From assembly GCA_031274385.1 (NCBI GenBank), contig JAISQH010000544.1:1-15765 (forward strand): a stretch of DNA of 15,765 nt. Reading direction: 5' to 3'. Of this stretch, positions 6,409-14,323 are shown piece by piece. Source of the DNA: Planctomycetaceae bacterium. Its GTDB lineage: Bacteria; Planctomycetota; Planctomycetia; Pirellulales; Thermoguttaceae. The notes beneath the pieces are model-generated. The model did no database searches. It saw nothing but the letters and a program-made list of their open reading frames with translations, and was not told where the DNA came from. The number at the start of each line of letters is the position of its first letter. Position 1 is the stretch's first letter. Both the position numbers and the translations under genes were made by a program.

Positions 6409-7134
6409 ATGTCAACACCCACTATTCAAAATACTCAAAATATACAAAAAACAACAACCCTGACACCAGAAGAAATGTGGCAATTATTTCAAGAAGAATC
6501 ACGCCAAAGACATCAAGAGTGGGAACGAAGAGACAAAGAATGGGAACGAAGACGTCAAGAATGGGAACGAAGAGACAAAGAGTGGGAACGAAGCCGCGAA
6601 GAACGGGAACGAAGAGACAAAGAGTGGGAACAAATCCGCAAAGAACTCGCCGAACAAATGAAACGAACTGACGAACAAATGAAACGAACTGACCAACAAC
6701 TCGGAAAGTTGGGAAACCATTTCGGCGAAATGATAGAACATCTAGTTGCGCCAGGGATTGCTGATAAATTTAACGAGTTGGGTTATCACTTTCATGAAGT
6801 TGCCCGCTCGTTTAAGTGTGAAGATGAAACAGGAAGAACACTAGCGGAAGTGGATTTTTTACTTGAGAATGATGAATTTATTATCGCAGGCGAAGTCAAA
6901 GCAAAACCGCTGGTCGCGGATATTGCTGACCATATCTGCCGGTTAAAGATTTTGAAAGAACATTTCAAAAAGTACAGGGGATACGAAAAAAAGATTGTTG
7001 GTGCTCTTGCCGGAGCCATCTTTGCCGAAAATGTGAAAAATACGGCGATTCGTCAAGGAATTTATGTAATCGTACAAACCGGTGATACCATTAAAATTGA
7101 TGTTCCCAATGATTTTCAACCCAAAACGTTTTAA
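6409..7134 (+). CDS. Coiled-coil plus PD-(D/E)XK nuclease-like protein (DUF3782-like)
   Basis: A 241-residue protein with a strong SD, AAGGAG at 6395-6400, 8 bases before the ATG. Residues about 24-105 form a continuous charged heptad coiled coil: six EWERRDK-type units (37-78), then EQMKRTD units. Residues 106-241 form a small alpha/beta domain with GRTLAEVDFLLENDEFIIAGEVKAK. D149 and E162-x-K164 fit the PD-(D/E)XK nuclease core, and IYVIVQTGDTIKIDVP gives the final strands. Proteins of this layout (DUF3782 and relatives) are known from cyanobacteria and other environmental bacteria, often in several copies, with no established function. Cytoplasmic; DNA binding or cleavage is an inference from the fold. 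It is a single transcription unit, with an SD-led 37-codon frame 52 bases downstream. The substrate and whether it is active are unknown. Confidence 0.8.
   Translation: MSTPTIQNTQNIQKTTTLTPEEMWQLFQEESRQRHQEWERRDKEWERRRQEWERRDKEWERSREERERRDKEWEQIRKELAEQMKRTDEQMKRTDQQLGKLGNHFGEMIEHLVAPGIADKFNELGYHFHEVARSFKCEDETGRTLAEVDFLLENDEFIIAGEVKAKPLVADIADHICRLKILKEHFKKYRGYEKKIVGALAGAIFAENVKNTAIRQGIYVIVQTGDTIKIDVPNDFQPKTF
6517..6642 (+). repeat. Six tandem 21-bp units inside the coiled-coil gene
   Basis: Units start at 6517, 6538, 6559, 6580, 6601 and 6622. Each encodes one heptad of EWERRDK type, and the DNA is highly similar between units (for example GAGTGGGAACGAAGAGACAA). Because the unit is 21 bp, gain or loss of units keeps the frame and changes coil length by one heptad. 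A further 21-bp pair follows at about 6655-6695 (EQMKRTD twice). Confidence 0.9.
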
Positions 7135-7186
7135 TAAATGTTTTGAATAATGTGGTGTCTTGCCGCGAAAAAATAAAGGAGAAAAG

Positions 7187-7300
7187 ATGAAACACTACTA
7201 CTCAACTGTAAATAATGTTGTTCTGACTCATTCCGATATGTTCAACGAAAATTATTCACGGCGCGTAATCGTTCGGTTTGAAAGAGCAAAGATGATATAA
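7187..7300 (+). CDS. 37-residue ORF with strong SD; truncated gene or small protein
   Basis: ATG 7187 follows AAAGGAG at 7176-7182, as strong a ribosome site as any in this window. The frame runs MKHYYSTVNNVVLTHSDMF and on to FERAKMI, then TAA at 7298-7300. It has no membrane segment and resembles no protein I know. It is 52 bases after the nuclease-like gene, so the two could be cotranscribed. Ten bases after its stop begins a copy of the GTCTATTTT repeat family. The frame may therefore be the first part of a longer gene cut off by repeat insertion; that is an inference. Confidence 0.4.
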   Translation: MKHYYSTVNNVVLTHSDMFNENYSRRVIVRFERAKMI

Positions 7301-7310
7301 AATAAATAAA

Positions 7311-7382
7311 AAAATAGACTTTCTTTGAAAATCCTTCGTGTTCTTTGTGACTTTGTGCGCCATTAATATAATTGTCTATTTT
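7311..7382. repeat. 72-bp interspersed repeat with AAAATAGAC/GTCTATTTT ends
   Basis: AAAATAGAC at 7311-7319 and GTCTATTTT at 7374-7382 are perfect inverted ends. Between them lies CTTCGTGTTCTTTGTGACTT (7334-7353) continuing to GTGCGCC. The complement of the interior matches the CGCAAAG part of 6101-6156 and 15669-15708. A short element with inverted ends and a conserved core resembles a miniature inverted-repeat element. Confidence 0.65.
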
Positions 7383-7496
7383 AATTTTGTCGTTTGACTG
7401 AGGGGGGCTTTACGGTTCTTGCTCTATTGGGTATCATTTTCGGTGAAATGTTCCGCCTTTCTGCCTTGGCGGAATTCATAACCAGAATCAAATAAT

Positions 7497-7513
7497 CCAG
7501 CTGTTACGGCTGG
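7497..7513 (+). promoter_or_regulatory. Small stem-loop just upstream of the nifJ ribosome site
   Basis: CCAGCTG and CGGCTGG form a 7-bp stem (one G-U) with a 3-base loop, ending 23 bases before the AGGAG of nifJ. It has no U-run, so it is not a terminator. It could protect the mRNA 5' end or be part of a dispersed repeat. Confidence 0.4.
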
Positions 7514-7548
7514 GCAAACCCAACCCTACATTTTTTAGGAGACTCCCT

Positions 7549-10500
7549 GTGAGCGACAACCGTTTTTTAATGGTCGATGGAAATGAAGCAACAACCCTAA
7601 TTGCTCATGCTTGTAATGAAGTCATGGCAATTTACCCAATCACTCCATCTTCTACGATGGGCGAACTGGCTGATGATTGGGCGTCAAAGGGCAAGAAAAA
7701 TATTTTTGGCACTATTCCGCATATTGTCGAAATGCAAAGCGAAGCGGGAGCTGCCGGAGCCGTTCACGGCTCACTCCAAGCCGGTTCGTTAACTTGTACA
7801 TTTACGGCTTCGCAGGGACTTCTCCTGATGATTCCGATCATGTTCAAAGTCGCCGGAGAACAAACGCCGACCGTGTTTCACGTTTCCGCCCGAACTGTCG
7901 CAACTCATGCCCTTTCGATTTTCGGCGATCACGGTGACGTGATGGCGTGCCGAAGTACCGGTTGGGCATTCCTTTGCGGCGGAACTGTGCAGGAAACTCA
8001 CGATATGGCTCTGATCGCTTATGCTTCCACTTACAAAACAAAAATCCCGTTCCTGCATTTTTTCGACGGTTTCCGAACTTCGCACGAAGTCAACCGAATC
8101 GAACCGATTTCCGATGACATTATCAAACAGATGCTTGATTTGGACGCCATTGCCGCGTTCCGCAAACGAGCCTTGTCACCGGAAAACCCCCTCCTTCGCG
8201 GAACCGCCCAAAACCCGGACGTGTTTTTCCAAGCCCGCGAAGCCTGCAACGAAACTTATAACAAAATTGCCGGTATTGTGCAGGCGGAAATGGATCAATT
8301 TGCCAAATTGACAGGGCGTTCCTACCATCTTTTCGACTATTTCGGCGCACCCGATGCCGACCGTGTTATCGTTTCGATGGCATCCTCAACCGGCGTTATT
8401 GAGGAATATCTTGACCATATTAAGAACGGTGAAAAGGTTGGTCTTGTTAATGTCCGGCTTTACCGCCCGTTCGACGGAACCGCATTTGTTGCCGCATTGC
8501 CGAAAACAGTCAAAAAAATTGCGGTTCTCGACCGAACCAAAGAACCCGGCACCTTAGGCGAACCGCTCTATCAGGATGTTGTCACCGCACTTGCCGAATT
8601 TTGGACAGGCGACAAATTGACGGTTATTGGCGGTCGTTACGGACTTTCCTCGAAAGAATTTTCGCCGGCAATGGTGAAAGCGGTCTATGATGAATTGGCA
8701 AGCCCGAATCCCCGCCGTGAATTTACGGTCGGAATCAACGATGACGTCACAAAACTCAGTCTGTCTTATGACCCGCAGTTCTCAACGGAAGCGGACGATG
8801 TAATCCGATGTTTGTTCTTTGGTCTCGGCAGCGACGGAACGGTCGGCGCGAACAAAGATACCACGAAAATCGTTGGCGAAAACACGCATCTTTCCGCGCA
8901 AGGTTATTTCGTTTATGATTCGAAAAAGGCGGGTTCTGTTACGGAATCTCATCTGCGGTTTTCACCGCGTCCGATCAAAGGTTCTTATTTTGTAACGAAA
9001 GCGAACTTTGTGGCGTGTCATCAGTTTGTTTTCACCGAAAAACTGGATATGCTGACTCCGTTGATTGAAGGCGGCACGTTCCTGCTTAATTCCCCTTACG
9101 GTCCCGACGAAGTTTGGGATCAACTTCCGGCGGAATTGCAACAGGAAATTATTAATAAAAAGGCGAAATTTTACGTTGTGGACGCGGTCACTGTTGCCCG
9201 CGAAGCCGGAATGGGTAATCGGCTCAATACCGTGATGCAAACCTGTTTCTTCCAACTGGCGAAACTTTTCCCGACCGCCGAAGAAGCCATTGGTTACATT
9301 AAAAAGGCGATTAAGAAAACCTACGGCAAGAAGGGCGACGCGGTTGTTCAAAAGAACTACGACGCGGTTGATGCGTCGGTTGCTTCGCTCAAGGAAGTCA
9401 AATATCCGAATCAGGTCACGTCGAAAAAACATCGGCACATGGGAACGGTTGGTAATCCGCCGAAGTTTGTCAAAGAAACGCTTGGTGAAATTCTGGCGGC
9501 ACGCGGTAACGATTTGCCGGTCAGTGCTTTGCCTGCGGACGGAACGTTCCCGACCGGAACATCGCAGTACGAAAAACGGAACATCGCCATTGACATCCCG
9601 ATTTGGGATCCGTCAGTCTGTATTCAATGCGCCGCCTGCTCGCTGGTTTGCCCGCACGCGGCAATCAGATACAAAGTGATTGAACCTTCAGTCCTGGAAA
9701 AAGCCCCCGCATCGTTCCGGTCGAAAGACTATAACATGAAGGATTTCGACGGTTACAAAGCCGCGATTCAGGTTGCTCCAGATGATTGCGTCGGCTGCGG
9801 ACTTTGTGTTCAAAACTGCCCCGTCAAAAACAAGACGGTTGAAGGACGCAAAGCGATTAACATGGAAAGCAAGATTGATCATCTTGAATCCGAGCGGGCG
9901 AATTGGGACTTTTTCCTTGCGATTCCTGATCTGGATCGTTCGACGGTCAATGCGGACAGTATTAAAGGTTCGCAACTTTTGTTGCCGTTCTTTGAATTTT
10001 CGGGTGCGTGTGCCGGTTGCGGTGAAACGCCTTACGTTAAATTGGTTACGCAGTTTTTTGGTGACCGGATGTTAGTTGCCAACGCAACGGGTTGTTCTTC
10101 GATTTACGGCGGCAACCTTCCGACAACACCGTACACAAAAGACGCCAATGGTCGAGGACCGGCGTGGTGCAACTCTTTGTTCGAGGACAACGCCGAATTC
10201 GGACTTGGTATTCGGGTGGCTGTTGACCAGCAAAATCATTTTGCCAAAGAAATTCTGACGGCAAAACGTGAACAAATCGGCGCGGAACTTGTTGATAATA
10301 TTCTGAACAATAAACAGGAAACCGAAGCCGAAATTGCGCAACAACGAAAATGGGTTGCCGAACTCAAGGCGAAGATTTCATCGTGTCAGAGCGGCGGAAG
10401 TTGCGATGATCACACAACCGGTATGAATTTGTTCAATATTGCGGATTCGCTTGTACGCCGAAGTTGCTGGTGTTTTGGCGGTGACGGTTGGGCGTACGAT

Positions 10501-11103
10501 ATTGGTTACGGCGGTCTTGACCATGTGATTGCTTCGGGGCGTGACATTAACATTTTGGTTCTTGATACGGAAGTGTATTCGAACACCGGCGGTCAGGCGT
10601 CAAAATCAACACCCAAAGGAGCAGTGGCGAAATTTGCAGCAAGCGGCAAGCCGACTCGCAAGAAAGACCTTGGTATGATGGGTATGGCTTACGGCAATGT
10701 TTATGTTGCGCAAATTGCTTTAGGAGCGAATCCGAACCACGCCATCAAAGCGATTCGTGCTGCGGAGGCGTATCCGGGACCGTCGTTGATTATTGCGTAT
10801 GCTCATTGTATTGCGCACGGTATGGCGGACATGAAGATCGGTTTGGAAATGCAGAAGGAAGCGGTCAAGTGCGGCTATTGGCCCCTGTACACTTATGATC
10901 CGCGCAAATCGCAACCGCTTGAAATAACGTCCAAAACGCCGGAGGGATCGGTCAAAGATTTTGAACTCAAACAAAACCGCTTTGCCGTCTTGAACCGGGC
11001 AAAACCGGATGTGTTCGAAAAATTGATCGAACAATCACAAAAGGAAGTTGCGGAACGTTTCAATTTCTACACCGCCCTTGCCGGTACGAAAAAGAATGAC
11101 TGA
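7549..11103 (+). CDS. nifJ: Pyruvate:ferredoxin (flavodoxin) oxidoreductase
   Basis: Converts pyruvate and CoA to acetyl-CoA and CO2 and reduces ferredoxin or flavodoxin; cytoplasmic and oxygen-sensitive in most bacteria. At 1184 residues it is the single-chain homodimer type. Domains in order: N-terminal thiamine-diphosphate domain with YPITPSSTMGEL (29-40), transketolase C-like domain, gamma domain near 420-640 with GLGSDGTVGANKD, and the EKR linker. A ferredoxin-like domain follows with C691, C694, C697, C701 and C747, C750, C753, C757 binding two 4Fe-4S clusters. The C-terminal thiamine domain has GDGWAYDIGYGG and DTEVYSNTGGQ. C821, C824, C849 and C1087 (AHCIAHG) match the ligands of the proximal cluster in the Desulfovibrio enzyme, with the same spacing. 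All expected residues are present, so it should be active. It starts at GTG with AGGAG 7 bases upstream. Its last 38 codons recur in diverged form at 13435-13548. Confidence 0.97.
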   Translation: MSDNRFLMVDGNEATTLIAHACNEVMAIYPITPSSTMGELADDWASKGKKNIFGTIPHIVEMQSEAGAAGAVHGSLQAGSLTCTFTASQGLLLMIPIMFKVAGEQTPTVFHVSARTVATHALSIFGDHGDVMACRSTGWAFLCGGTVQETHDMALIAYASTYKTKIPFLHFFDGFRTSHEVNRIEPISDDIIKQMLDLDAIAAFRKRALSPENPLLRGTAQNPDVFFQAREACNETYNKIAGIVQAEMDQFAKLTGRSYHLFDYFGAPDADRVIVSMASSTGVIEEYLDHIKNGEKVGLVNVRLYRPFDGTAFVAALPKTVKKIAVLDRTKEPGTLGEPLYQDVVTALAEFWTGDKLTVIGGRYGLSSKEFSPAMVKAVYDELASPNPRREFTVGINDDVTKLSLSYDPQFSTEADDVIRCLFFGLGSDGTVGANKDTTKIVGENTHLSAQGYFVYDSKKAGSVTESHLRFSPRPIKGSYFVTKANFVACHQFVFTEKLDMLTPLIEGGTFLLNSPYGPDEVWDQLPAELQQEIINKKAKFYVVDAVTVAREAGMGNRLNTVMQTCFFQLAKLFPTAEEAIGYIKKAIKKTYGKKGDAVVQKNYDAVDASVASLKEVKYPNQVTSKKHRHMGTVGNPPKFVKETLGEILAARGNDLPVSALPADGTFPTGTSQYEKRNIAIDIPIWDPSVCIQCAACSLVCPHAAIRYKVIEPSVLEKAPASFRSKDYNMKDFDGYKAAIQVAPDDCVGCGLCVQNCPVKNKTVEGRKAINMESKIDHLESERANWDFFLAIPDLDRSTVNADSIKGSQLLLPFFEFSGACAGCGETPYVKLVTQFFGDRMLVANATGCSSIYGGNLPTTPYTKDANGRGPAWCNSLFEDNAEFGLGIRVAVDQQNHFAKEILTAKREQIGAELVDNILNNKQETEAEIAQQRKWVAELKAKISSCQSGGSCDDHTTGMNLFNIADSLVRRSCWCFGGDGWAYDIGYGGLDHVIASGRDINILVLDTEVYSNTGGQASKSTPKGAVAKFAASGKPTRKKDLGMMGMAYGNVYVAQIALGANPNHAIKAIRAAEAYPGPSLIIAYAHCIAHGMADMKIGLEMQKEAVKCGYWPLYTYDPRKSQPLEITSKTPEGSVKDFELKQNRFAVLNRAKPDVFEKLIEQSQKEVAERFNFYTALAGTKKND

Positions 11104-11150
11104 GTTGATTTTTCACATTTAAACGGATGTTGAAAATACCGGAAGTTGAT

Positions 11151-11221
11151 CAACTGCGAAAAACACGAAGTGAGAAAAAATGGTAACGAATTTTCATCTT
11201 ATTTTTTGTTTTTCGTGGTTG
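11151..11221. repeat. Imperfect palindromic repeat after nifJ, GAAAAACACGAA type
   Basis: CAACTGCGAAAAACACGAAG (11151-11170) and the complement of the right arm, CAACCACGAAAAACAAAAAA, are similar inverted sequences about 30 bp apart. It is a shorter, more worn member of the family at 888-1003 and 4585-4698. It lies between nifJ and the helicase and is the only candidate for a nifJ transcription end. Confidence 0.6.
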
Positions 11222-11315
11222 TTTTTTCGACAGAACCTTAGGTGAAAAGTTTTGTAATTTTTTTGTGAACAGGTTTAATTTTATCCAATCATAACGAAGG
11301 TTTATAAGAATTGCG

Positions 11316-13478
11316 ATGTACAAAAAATTACTGTTGGATGAAACACAAAAAAATTTTGTTACTCACGGAAACGAAAGAATTCGTTTACTTGCTCCGGCAG
11401 GTTCTGGAAAGACTCTCGCAATTCTTTATCGATGTGTTGAGCTTTATACAAAGGACAACAGTTGTGAGTTTTTAATATTTTCATTTACCAAAGCTGCCGC
11501 CGCCGAATTAAAAACAAGACTTAACACCGATGAATATTTTACACCTATACGTTACGTTACTATCGTTACAACAATTAATGCATGGGGAGAATCATATTTA
11601 AAGAGGTTACCTGATATCTACAATCCCAGATTACTTTCAGATACTCTATCGCGAAAATTTGCGGTATTAAATAACCTCCAACCGGTATGGACACTGGAAA
11701 GGTTTAAGCATATCAGAGACCTTCTCGTGAGTACGAATGGTCCTAAAAACTCCGCACATCTATTAGACCTGATGGATCAATCAAAGTGTTTGGGCATCAA
11801 TATTGAAGATTTTTCAGAAGAGAAAGATAATTATATTGATGTTGTACAAAAATATATAAAATATTTTCAATCCGTCGGAGTTAGTGATTTTGTCGAGCAT
11901 GAATATTGGAAAAATCTGTCTAAACTCAGATTAGATGAAAAAACTGGATACGATGAGGTTTCGGCGGTTGCAATAAATTTCTTTCCTTTTTTTGTTGCTG
12001 CTACGCGTACATTGATTGGGATGGGATTTTATACGTTTGAAGATCAGAAATACCTGCCATATATTCATTTACGAAGAAAGAATAATAACGGAACAAGAAA
12101 AACAGTACAAAAAAAAATACACCTTTTTGTGGATGAATTTCAAGATTCTAGCCCTCTTGACTTATATCTCATCAGGGAAATTGTGAAACTGCATGATGCA
12201 AGTCTTACTATTGTTGGAGATGACGATCAGTCAATTTATCAATTTCGTGGTGCTTCTTCCAAATTTATAGTTTCGCCGGAGGATTTCTTTGACGGAGATT
12301 TTCAAACGATCATTTTTGAAACAAATTATCGAAGTCCTACTAATATCATCCGATTATCTCAAAGATTGATAAGACACAACAATTATCGGGTACAAAAAAA
12401 TATATCCTCTATAAATGATGAACTTGCACAAATACATTTTATTGATGATGAGCCAAGTAAAATTTTTCAGCGTGTTGAATCGAAGTTTTGTGAATCTATT
12501 GGAAGTGGACACAAAGTTACATTGATTGGCAGAACAAGAGGACAATTACTTCCGTACCAGATAATTTGTGCCAGAAACAATATTACTTTTTATTCAGATG
12601 ATGATATAAATATATTCAGAAGTGATGCGTTTAAGAAACTTCGAGATGCGTTGAAGGTAAAAATTTATTTTTCACCTTTATCATATAGCCCTAATAATGT
12701 TCCAGGAGTACGTTTTGATGCAGATGGATATAAAATCCATCCACTCCGCTCTCATGGTTCAAGTCAAGATGATGTGATTAAAATCATCAATTTTATTATA
12801 CGTTATCCTTTAAATAGGCAGAGGCAATCAGGGTTACGTTCCTACCTTAGAAATAGATGGACTAATATTAAAGATGTAGAAGATTTACGGGAGATAATTG
12901 ATCAATATCCCCACATCAATGATTTGTTTGCAGGCGATTTGTCAGAAATCGTTGCTGATTTTTTTTCTACAAAAAAAGTTACTGATGCTCTGGATGTCAT
13001 GGCAAAAAAGTTCAATGGTTTTAAGAAGGATTTCAGCCGATCAGATGATGATGTTTTTTATACTGATCCGCCGTTTACTCATTTAATTGACTTTGCGGTT
13101 CAATATGGAGATAAATTCGAAGATTTTTTAAGTGATTTGGAGAACATTGAGTTCCATGAAACAGATGAATATGATGAAAAAATTAAAATTCATATATCTA
13201 CTGTTTTTCGTACAAAAGGTAAGGAATATGACACCGTTATTGTTTTGGATGCGAATGATGAATTTTGGCCCAATAAAATGGCAAAATCCGAATCAGAGTT
13301 GGAAACGGAACGTCGGCTATTCTATGTTGCGATAACAAGAACAAAGAAAGAGTTAATTTTTGTAAATGCCAACAGAAACCCTTCACCTTATTTAAATGAA
13401 ATGGGATTCGATTCAGAGCGACGTTGTTTTTTTGCCGCTGGATCGAGCACAAACGGACATGTTCGTTCTGTTGATTGA
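11316..13478 (+). CDS. UvrD/Rep-type superfamily 1 DNA helicase
   Basis: A 720-residue ATP-driven 3'-5' DNA helicase of the UvrD/Rep/PcrA class, cytoplasmic. Motifs in order: Q-motif DETQKNFV (Q11), Walker A APAGSGKT (26-33), motif Ia FSFTKAAAAELK, motif II VDEFQD (272-277), motif III GDDDQSIYQFRGA (301-313), motif IV ETNYRSP, motif V STVFRTKGKEYDTVIV and motif VI LFYVAITRTKKEL (668-680). All are intact, so ATPase activity is expected. It is not the close housekeeping UvrD: the 2B-like region is unusual and the gene is clearly richer in A+T than trpE and nifJ, which suggests transfer. The last 15 or so residues (AAGSSTNGHVRSVD) are encoded by a duplicate of the nifJ 3' end read in another frame, so the native C-terminus is probably lost. 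Only a weak SD (GAAGG, about 15 bases away) is present. The role is unknown; repair, mobile-element or defence functions are all possible. Confidence 0.88.
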   Translation: MYKKLLLDETQKNFVTHGNERIRLLAPAGSGKTLAILYRCVELYTKDNSCEFLIFSFTKAAAAELKTRLNTDEYFTPIRYVTIVTTINAWGESYLKRLPDIYNPRLLSDTLSRKFAVLNNLQPVWTLERFKHIRDLLVSTNGPKNSAHLLDLMDQSKCLGINIEDFSEEKDNYIDVVQKYIKYFQSVGVSDFVEHEYWKNLSKLRLDEKTGYDEVSAVAINFFPFFVAATRTLIGMGFYTFEDQKYLPYIHLRRKNNNGTRKTVQKKIHLFVDEFQDSSPLDLYLIREIVKLHDASLTIVGDDDQSIYQFRGASSKFIVSPEDFFDGDFQTIIFETNYRSPTNIIRLSQRLIRHNNYRVQKNISSINDELAQIHFIDDEPSKIFQRVESKFCESIGSGHKVTLIGRTRGQLLPYQIICARNNITFYSDDDINIFRSDAFKKLRDALKVKIYFSPLSYSPNNVPGVRFDADGYKIHPLRSHGSSQDDVIKIINFIIRYPLNRQRQSGLRSYLRNRWTNIKDVEDLREIIDQYPHINDLFAGDLSEIVADFFSTKKVTDALDVMAKKFNGFKKDFSRSDDDVFYTDPPFTHLIDFAVQYGDKFEDFLSDLENIEFHETDEYDEKIKIHISTVFRTKGKEYDTVIVLDANDEFWPNKMAKSESELETERRLFYVAITRTKKELIFVNANRNPSPYLNEMGFDSERRCFFAAGSSTNGHVRSVD

Positions 13479-13548
13479 GTGGTCTCAAAAAGAAATTGAA
13501 GACCGTTTCAATTTCTACACAGCGTTGACCGGTACAAAAAAGAATGAC
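13435..13548 (+). pseudogene. Diverged duplicate of the nifJ 3' end
   Basis: In the frame PLDRAQTDMFVLLIEWSQKE, then IEDRFNFYTALTGTKKND, 26 of 38 residues are identical to the last 38 of NifJ (10990-11103), with no gap. FNFYTAL and GTKKND are unbroken. Many differences are synonymous (ACC/ACA, GCC/GCG, CTT/TTG), so this copy evolved for some time as coding sequence and is not a fresh duplication. The nifJ stop codon is not kept; the frame runs on to 13668. Weak similarity may continue about 20 bases past the stop. The first 44 bases overlap the helicase gene in another frame. It probably marks an integration or recombination boundary. Confidence 0.85.
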
Positions 13549-13748
13549 TTGATCTGCGACATACAAAGTAAATTGACCCAAAACCATGATTACAACATTC
13601 CAGCGGTATTAAAGCAACATTTTGTTCCTCATTTGACACTCGAATATAAAATGTATCAGAAATATTAGAATTGTCAACTGAAGTAAAATACTCTATTTCA
13701 GCTACAGTACCATTTGCCTTACCAATAACCAATTCAGCAGAGGTAATC

Positions 13749-14258
13749 ATGTTTCGAAAAAATGGAAACTGTTGTGCAGAAATTGAAATTTTGCAACGAT
13801 TTGAATTACTTTATTGGAAGACGGCATTGATTTGCTTGAAAAACAAATGGTATTCGACCGATGATCTTGTATTATTTGCGTTTGCATGTCTTGAAAGTAA
13901 TATTGCCGATACAGACTATCGTGTTGCACTCATTGCCGATGGTAATTACTATAAAAGTGACATTGACTTTTTAGAAGTCGTTGAAACTCTTGCCAAAGAT
14001 GAAACAATTGATGATCTTGTTGCGGAAGAAATATGGATATTGGCAAGATTAATTGCCATTAAAGAATCGAATGAAGGTGACGATGTTAAGTATGAGGAAT
14101 TGCAAAATATTATTGAATCGGCACATAAATATCCTCCCACACTTTACGATTGCTATCAATACCGAAAACAATCTGATCTGTTTCCATTCGATGCCATAAA
14201 CGAGGTCATTGAGAATTTACAATCCAAATTGGCATCTTTTCGTCTCTGCGCAAATTAA
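13749..14258 (+). CDS. Unrecognised 169-residue acidic protein
   Basis: I do not recognise this protein. From ATG 13749 with AGAGGT just upstream (13739-13744, 4 bases of spacing) it reads MFRKNGNCCAEIEILQRFEL, then mostly helical acidic sequence (LEVVETLAKDETIDDLVAEE, IIESAHKYPPTLYDCYQYRK). No signal peptide, membrane segment or metal site is evident. A longer version from TTG 13671 is open but has no SD. It follows the helicase by 270 bases on the same strand and shares its A+T-rich composition, so the two may have arrived together, with the nifJ fragment between. The all-helical, Leu/Asp/Glu-rich make-up suggests an interaction or regulatory protein. It ends before a hairpin that also ends the convergent gene. 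Confidence 0.65.
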   Translation: MFRKNGNCCAEIEILQRFELLYWKTALICLKNKWYSTDDLVLFAFACLESNIADTDYRVALIADGNYYKSDIDFLEVVETLAKDETIDDLVAEEIWILARLIAIKESNEGDDVKYEELQNIIESAHKYPPTLYDCYQYRKQSDLFPFDAINEVIENLQSKLASFRLCAN

Positions 14259-14291
14259 AATTGGAAAGAGCAGCTTAAAAGATTTACAAAT

Positions 14292-14323
14292 AAATTCGCA
14301 ACTATTTATCCGTTTGCGAATTT
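14292..14323. terminator. Bidirectional hairpin between convergent genes
   Basis: AAATTCGCAA (14292-14301) and TTGCGAATTT (14314-14323) are perfect 10-bp inverted copies around 12 bases, with T on the plus-strand exit and A/T on the minus. It lies 34 bases past the stop of the 169-residue gene and touches the stop codon of the DUF3754 gene, so it could end both transcripts. CAACTATT (14299-14306) and AATAGTTG (14325-14332) offer a competing 8-bp stem. Confidence 0.65.

Larger units (their letters stand above)
7301..7548. other. Leader and spacer upstream of nifJ
   Basis: It contains the repeat at 7311-7382 and two hairpins, TTCCGCC/GGCGGAA (7451-7457 and 7468-7474) and CCAGCTG/CGGCTGG (7497-7513). 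They are followed by AGGAG at 7537-7541, 7 bases before the GTG start of nifJ. I see no convincing promoter. The two stems just upstream of the ribosome site could influence expression, but similar sequences elsewhere suggest that at least the first is a dispersed repeat. Confidence 0.5.

Noticed and set aside
6294..6671. Lys/Arg/Thr-rich frame overlapping the coiled-coil gene
   Set aside because: Repetitive out-of-frame shadow of the 21-bp repeats; the frame from 6409 has the SD and the domain.
11316..13478. Gabija GajB assignment for the helicase
   Set aside because: There is no adjacent GajA-like ATPase-TOPRIM gene, and motif content alone cannot separate GajB from other UvrD-type helicases.
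13508..13750. Minus-strand 80-codon frame with beta-like sequence between the helicase and the 169-residue gene
   Set aside because: No SD, overlaps the nifJ duplicate and the start of the plus-strand gene; its protein-like look may be chance or a relic.
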